From contig NZ_VJZS01000002.1 in NCBI RefSeq assembly GCF_007097385.1, positions 159,164 to 223,163 of the forward strand: a stretch of DNA of 64,000 nt, given 5' to 3'. Position numbers and translations under genes: made by a program. The notes beneath the pieces are model-generated. The model was not told where the DNA came from, searched no databases, and worked only from the letters and a program-made list of their open reading frames with translations. Positions 62,003-64,000 of this stretch are shown piece by piece (position 1 is the first letter of the stretch; every line of letters starts with the position of its first letter). This DNA comes from Flavobacterium sp. ZT3R18. GTDB lineage: Bacteria > Bacteroidota > Bacteroidia > Flavobacteriales > Flavobacteriaceae.

Positions 62003-62120
62003 TTTGACATATGCCATTAGAGATGTATATGACGCTAATGGATTTCCAACGGAAATATAAAACTGATAAAACGTAGATAACTTATAAGTATCTTTAAAAA
62101 AAATAATTGATCAAAACAGC

Positions 62121-62840
62121 ATGAATAAAGAAATAATAGAAAAAGTAACAAAGTCTTGTAATGAAATTTTTGCAGACCAAAAGAACTATAAACTCCCAGA
62201 TGAGTATAATTACGGACATTTGCCACTATGTGTAATCGACTCCATATTTTCAATTGGGGTGAAATACGAGGCCGTTAAAAATGTAGTCAACCGTTTTTGC
62301 GACCATTACAAAATCGACAAATCCTCAAACACTGAAGAGCTGACAACCTCACACTTTTTGGAACTAATGGAGCAGCAAACTGTTCAGGAACTAGCTGAAA
62401 ACATATATAAAAACCGCCAAAGAACCTCCACGGTCAGTGGAATTCTGAAATCAGAAGCAGTTGTGTTATTCCTAAAAGTGTTACAGAAGTACAAAGTAGA
62501 AAGCTTAAACGACATTGATAAAATCATCACTAACGACCAATTTGAAATTGAAATAAAAAAAATATCTGGACAAAAAAGTGGGATTTCTTTACAATATTTC
62601 TTTATGCTTGCTGGTTCAGATGATTTAATAAAACCAGACAGAATGATTCTTCGTTTTTTAGAGAATATTTTAGAAGAAAAAGTAAGTTTAAATGATTGTC
62701 AAGTTATTCTTACTGGTGTGACAGAGCAATTAAAAAATAATGGTTTTAATATCACAGCTAAAAAACTTGATAATTTGATTTGGAACTATCAACGAGATAT
62801 TCAAACAGATTCTCCGACAATTCAAGATGACACTCTGTAA
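62121..62840 (+). CDS. Helical protein with possible HhH-GPD-like core
   Basis: A 239-residue, all-helical cytoplasmic protein. Residues about 145-180 contain IKKISGQKSGISLQYFFMLA followed by DDLIKPDRMILRFL. This resembles the helix-hairpin-helix and following Asp of HhH-GPD DNA glycosylases such as endonuclease III (LPGVGRKTA...VDTH): GQKSG at 150-154 and Asp173 in KPDR. There is no C-terminal Fe-S cysteine cluster, and the first helices do not match well. It may be a divergent base-excision or DNA-binding protein. It is convergent with a broken WYL regulator across a shared terminator. Confidence 0.5.
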   Translation: MNKEIIEKVTKSCNEIFADQKNYKLPDEYNYGHLPLCVIDSIFSIGVKYEAVKNVVNRFCDHYKIDKSSNTEELTTSHFLELMEQQTVQELAENIYKNRQRTSTVSGILKSEAVVLFLKVLQKYKVESLNDIDKIITNDQFEIEIKKISGQKSGISLQYFFMLAGSDDLIKPDRMILRFLENILEEKVSLNDCQVILTGVTEQLKNNGFNITAKKLDNLIWNYQRDIQTDSPTIQDDTL

Positions 62841-62855
62841 TGTGAGTGTAAATAG

Positions 62856-62885
62856 AAAAGCCGTCAATCACTGACGGCTTTTTGC
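62856..62885 (+). terminator. Bidirectional terminator
   Basis: Arms AAAAGCCGTCA (62856-62866) and TGACGGCTTTT (62872-62882), perfect 11-base stem with short loop, between two convergent genes. Confidence 0.88.
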
Positions 62886-62896
62886 ATATAAAGGAA

Positions 62897-63766
62897 TTAT
62901 TGATTCCGCTCCATTGCTTCCTTGAAATAGTTGAAAAATCTTTCACGCAAGTGCAAAGGCTCAATGATTTCAATTGAACGAGCATGAGACAATAGTTCTG
63001 TAAATAAATCGTCAATAATTTTAATATTGAGAGTGACCTCCACACGTCCATTCTTTTCTTTTATTTCTTGTTCGGGAAGGATTGGGTACGATTTGATGTA
63101 ATTAGCTTCTTCCTTGCTGTAAGACAGAATTACCTTTTCGGCAGGGCTTTCAGAAGTATACATGGCAAAACAATCTTCGTATTTTTTTATCAACTCCAAC
63201 TTGTTTAGTTTTCTTTCGAATTTGTTTCCGTTTTCTTCTAATAATGTTATCCTATCAAGTCCATAAGACCGAAACGTTCCATCTTCTTTAGTTCCTAAAA
63301 CATACCAACGTCCACGACTTTCTTTTAGAGCAAGAGGCTATAAAAAGCATTCTTTTAATTCCCCCGATTCGTTATTGACGTAATTGTGATGTAAAAATGT
63401 AACTGCTTTTTGGTCTTCTATACACTTTTTAAGTATAAAAAAATGTTCCGTACCTGTGGCTTTTCTTTTCTCGGGAATGATAAATTCATTTACCCCATCA
63501 GTACTGTGAACAAAAGCAAGTAACTCAAAAGTTTCTAGGATTAAAAGAGCTTCTCCCTCGATTTCGCCATCAATTTTATATCCTTTTGCTTTAGAATCGT
63601 ATCTTAAATTGGGAGTGAAAAATTGTTTTATAGCTTCAATATCACGCTTAAAAGTTGCTGGTTTTATATCGAATTTTTTTTGTAACTCAGCCACTGAAGG
63701 GCATTCTACTCTTTGAATTTCTCTCAAAATGGAAACCTGCCGTTTTAACGGTTCAAAATTTGACAT
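62897..63766 (-). pseudogene. WYL-domain transcriptional regulator interrupted by an in-frame TAG
   Basis: The frame from the ATG at 63766 to the stop at 62897 is 290 codons with one internal stop, TAG at 63340-63338 (codon 143). Upstream are a DeoR/HTH-11-like winged helix (ILREIQRVECPSVAELQKKF, IKPATFKRDIEAIKQFF) and the start of the WYL domain (FHNYVNNESGELKECFL-like region). Directly after the stop the same frame continues PLALKESRGRWYVLGTKEDG, the usual WYL continuation, then a C-terminal winged-helix-like extension ending YFKEAMERNQ. A tyrosine codon (TAT or TAC) is expected at the stop position, so one base change explains it. No frameshift is present. Confidence 0.8.
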
Positions 63767-64000
63767 AGTTTTTTGTTTTAAAAGAGAAAAATCTAAACAA
63801 TCACTTTTTTTGACAGTTTAGATTTAATCCTTTACTAATTGACATCAATATTATTGTCTTCGATTGTTTTCTTATAATAGTATTTTGCTACCTTAATTTT
63901 TGATATTTTTTGTGAAAATTCAACTTCTGAAAAATAGCGTAAAAAATGTAACTGTAAGTTGTTAAGATTTTTGGCTACTGTGCTTATTTTTTTACTTTAG
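63767..64000. other. AT-rich upstream region of the WYL gene
   Basis: No gene or repeat is recognised in the last 234 bases. Confidence 0.4.

Noticed and set aside
1-64000. CRISPR array
   Set aside because: No set of regularly spaced direct repeats of 24-40 bases was seen; tandem repeats found have periods of seven to about thirteen bases.
1-64000. tRNA or rRNA genes
   Set aside because: No cloverleaf-like segment with GTTCGA-type T loop or rRNA core sequence was noticed in the gaps by eye; a covariance search would be needed to exclude them fully.

Overview
This window looks like the chromosome of a Flavobacterium-type bacterium (Bacteroidota, Flavobacteriaceae). Supporting signs are AT-rich DNA, many Sec or lipoprotein precursors ending in a short ...AQ or a lipobox, near-absence of Shine-Dalgarno sites, promoters of the TTG-N(19-23)-TAnnTTTG type, a short-chain-dehydrogenase type threonine dehydrogenase, a Bat operon, and many short palindromic intergenic repeats. 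No rRNA, tRNA, prophage, intact insertion sequence or CRISPR array was seen. The window cuts one gene, a secreted leucine-rich-repeat protein at 1-765.

Layout. 1-9 kb: secreted subtilase, M1 aminopeptidase, GH63-like glucosidase and threonine dehydrogenase, with two copies of a structured repeat. 9-19.3 kb: a tightly spaced minus-strand block of mgtC, mgtA, RND adaptor, heavy-metal-type RND pump, TolC-like channel and a beta-barrel protein. It is preceded by a coupled 68-codon ORF and an 11-codon proline-rich leader ORF. 19.9-24 kb: beta-barrel protein, histidine kinase and response regulator pair, two lipoproteins. 24.4-36.4 kb: mfd, a D-lactate/glycolate-type dehydrogenase split in two genes, an ACT protein, YraN, LD-carboxypeptidase, exported nuclease/phosphatase-fold protein, exported class II cyclic-nucleotide phosphodiesterase. 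36.8-43.3 kb: ALDH7-type dehydrogenase, barrel protein, phosphoesterase, AlbA_2 protein, DUF4382 lipoprotein, aldo/keto reductase. 43.5-53 kb: a complete Bat (aerotolerance) operon: MoxR, DUF58, BatD-like, BatA, BatB, BatC, BatD, BatE. 53-60.9 kb: CvpA, pheS, a lipoprotein metallopeptidase candidate, gpsA, DJ-1/PfpI protein with divergent LysR regulator, nadD. 61-64 kb: DUF4468 protein, a possible HhH-GPD-like protein, and a WYL regulator broken by an in-frame TAG.

How the genes fit together. The most notable region is the mgtC-mgtA-RND block. Its 5' leader encodes MDLPPPRKQKL, which resembles in layout (acidic residue, proline cluster, basic end) the enterobacterial MgtL leader peptide that senses Mg2+ or proline through ribosome behaviour. 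If real, one Mg2+-responsive leader would control Mg2+ uptake and a divalent-metal efflux pump together. The Bat block is a chaperone ATPase plus von Willebrand A and TPR proteins expected to form an envelope complex. Intergenic gaps are rich in hairpins, heptanucleotide tandem repeats and dispersed palindromes. One of these lies exactly where a normally single-chain dehydrogenase is split.
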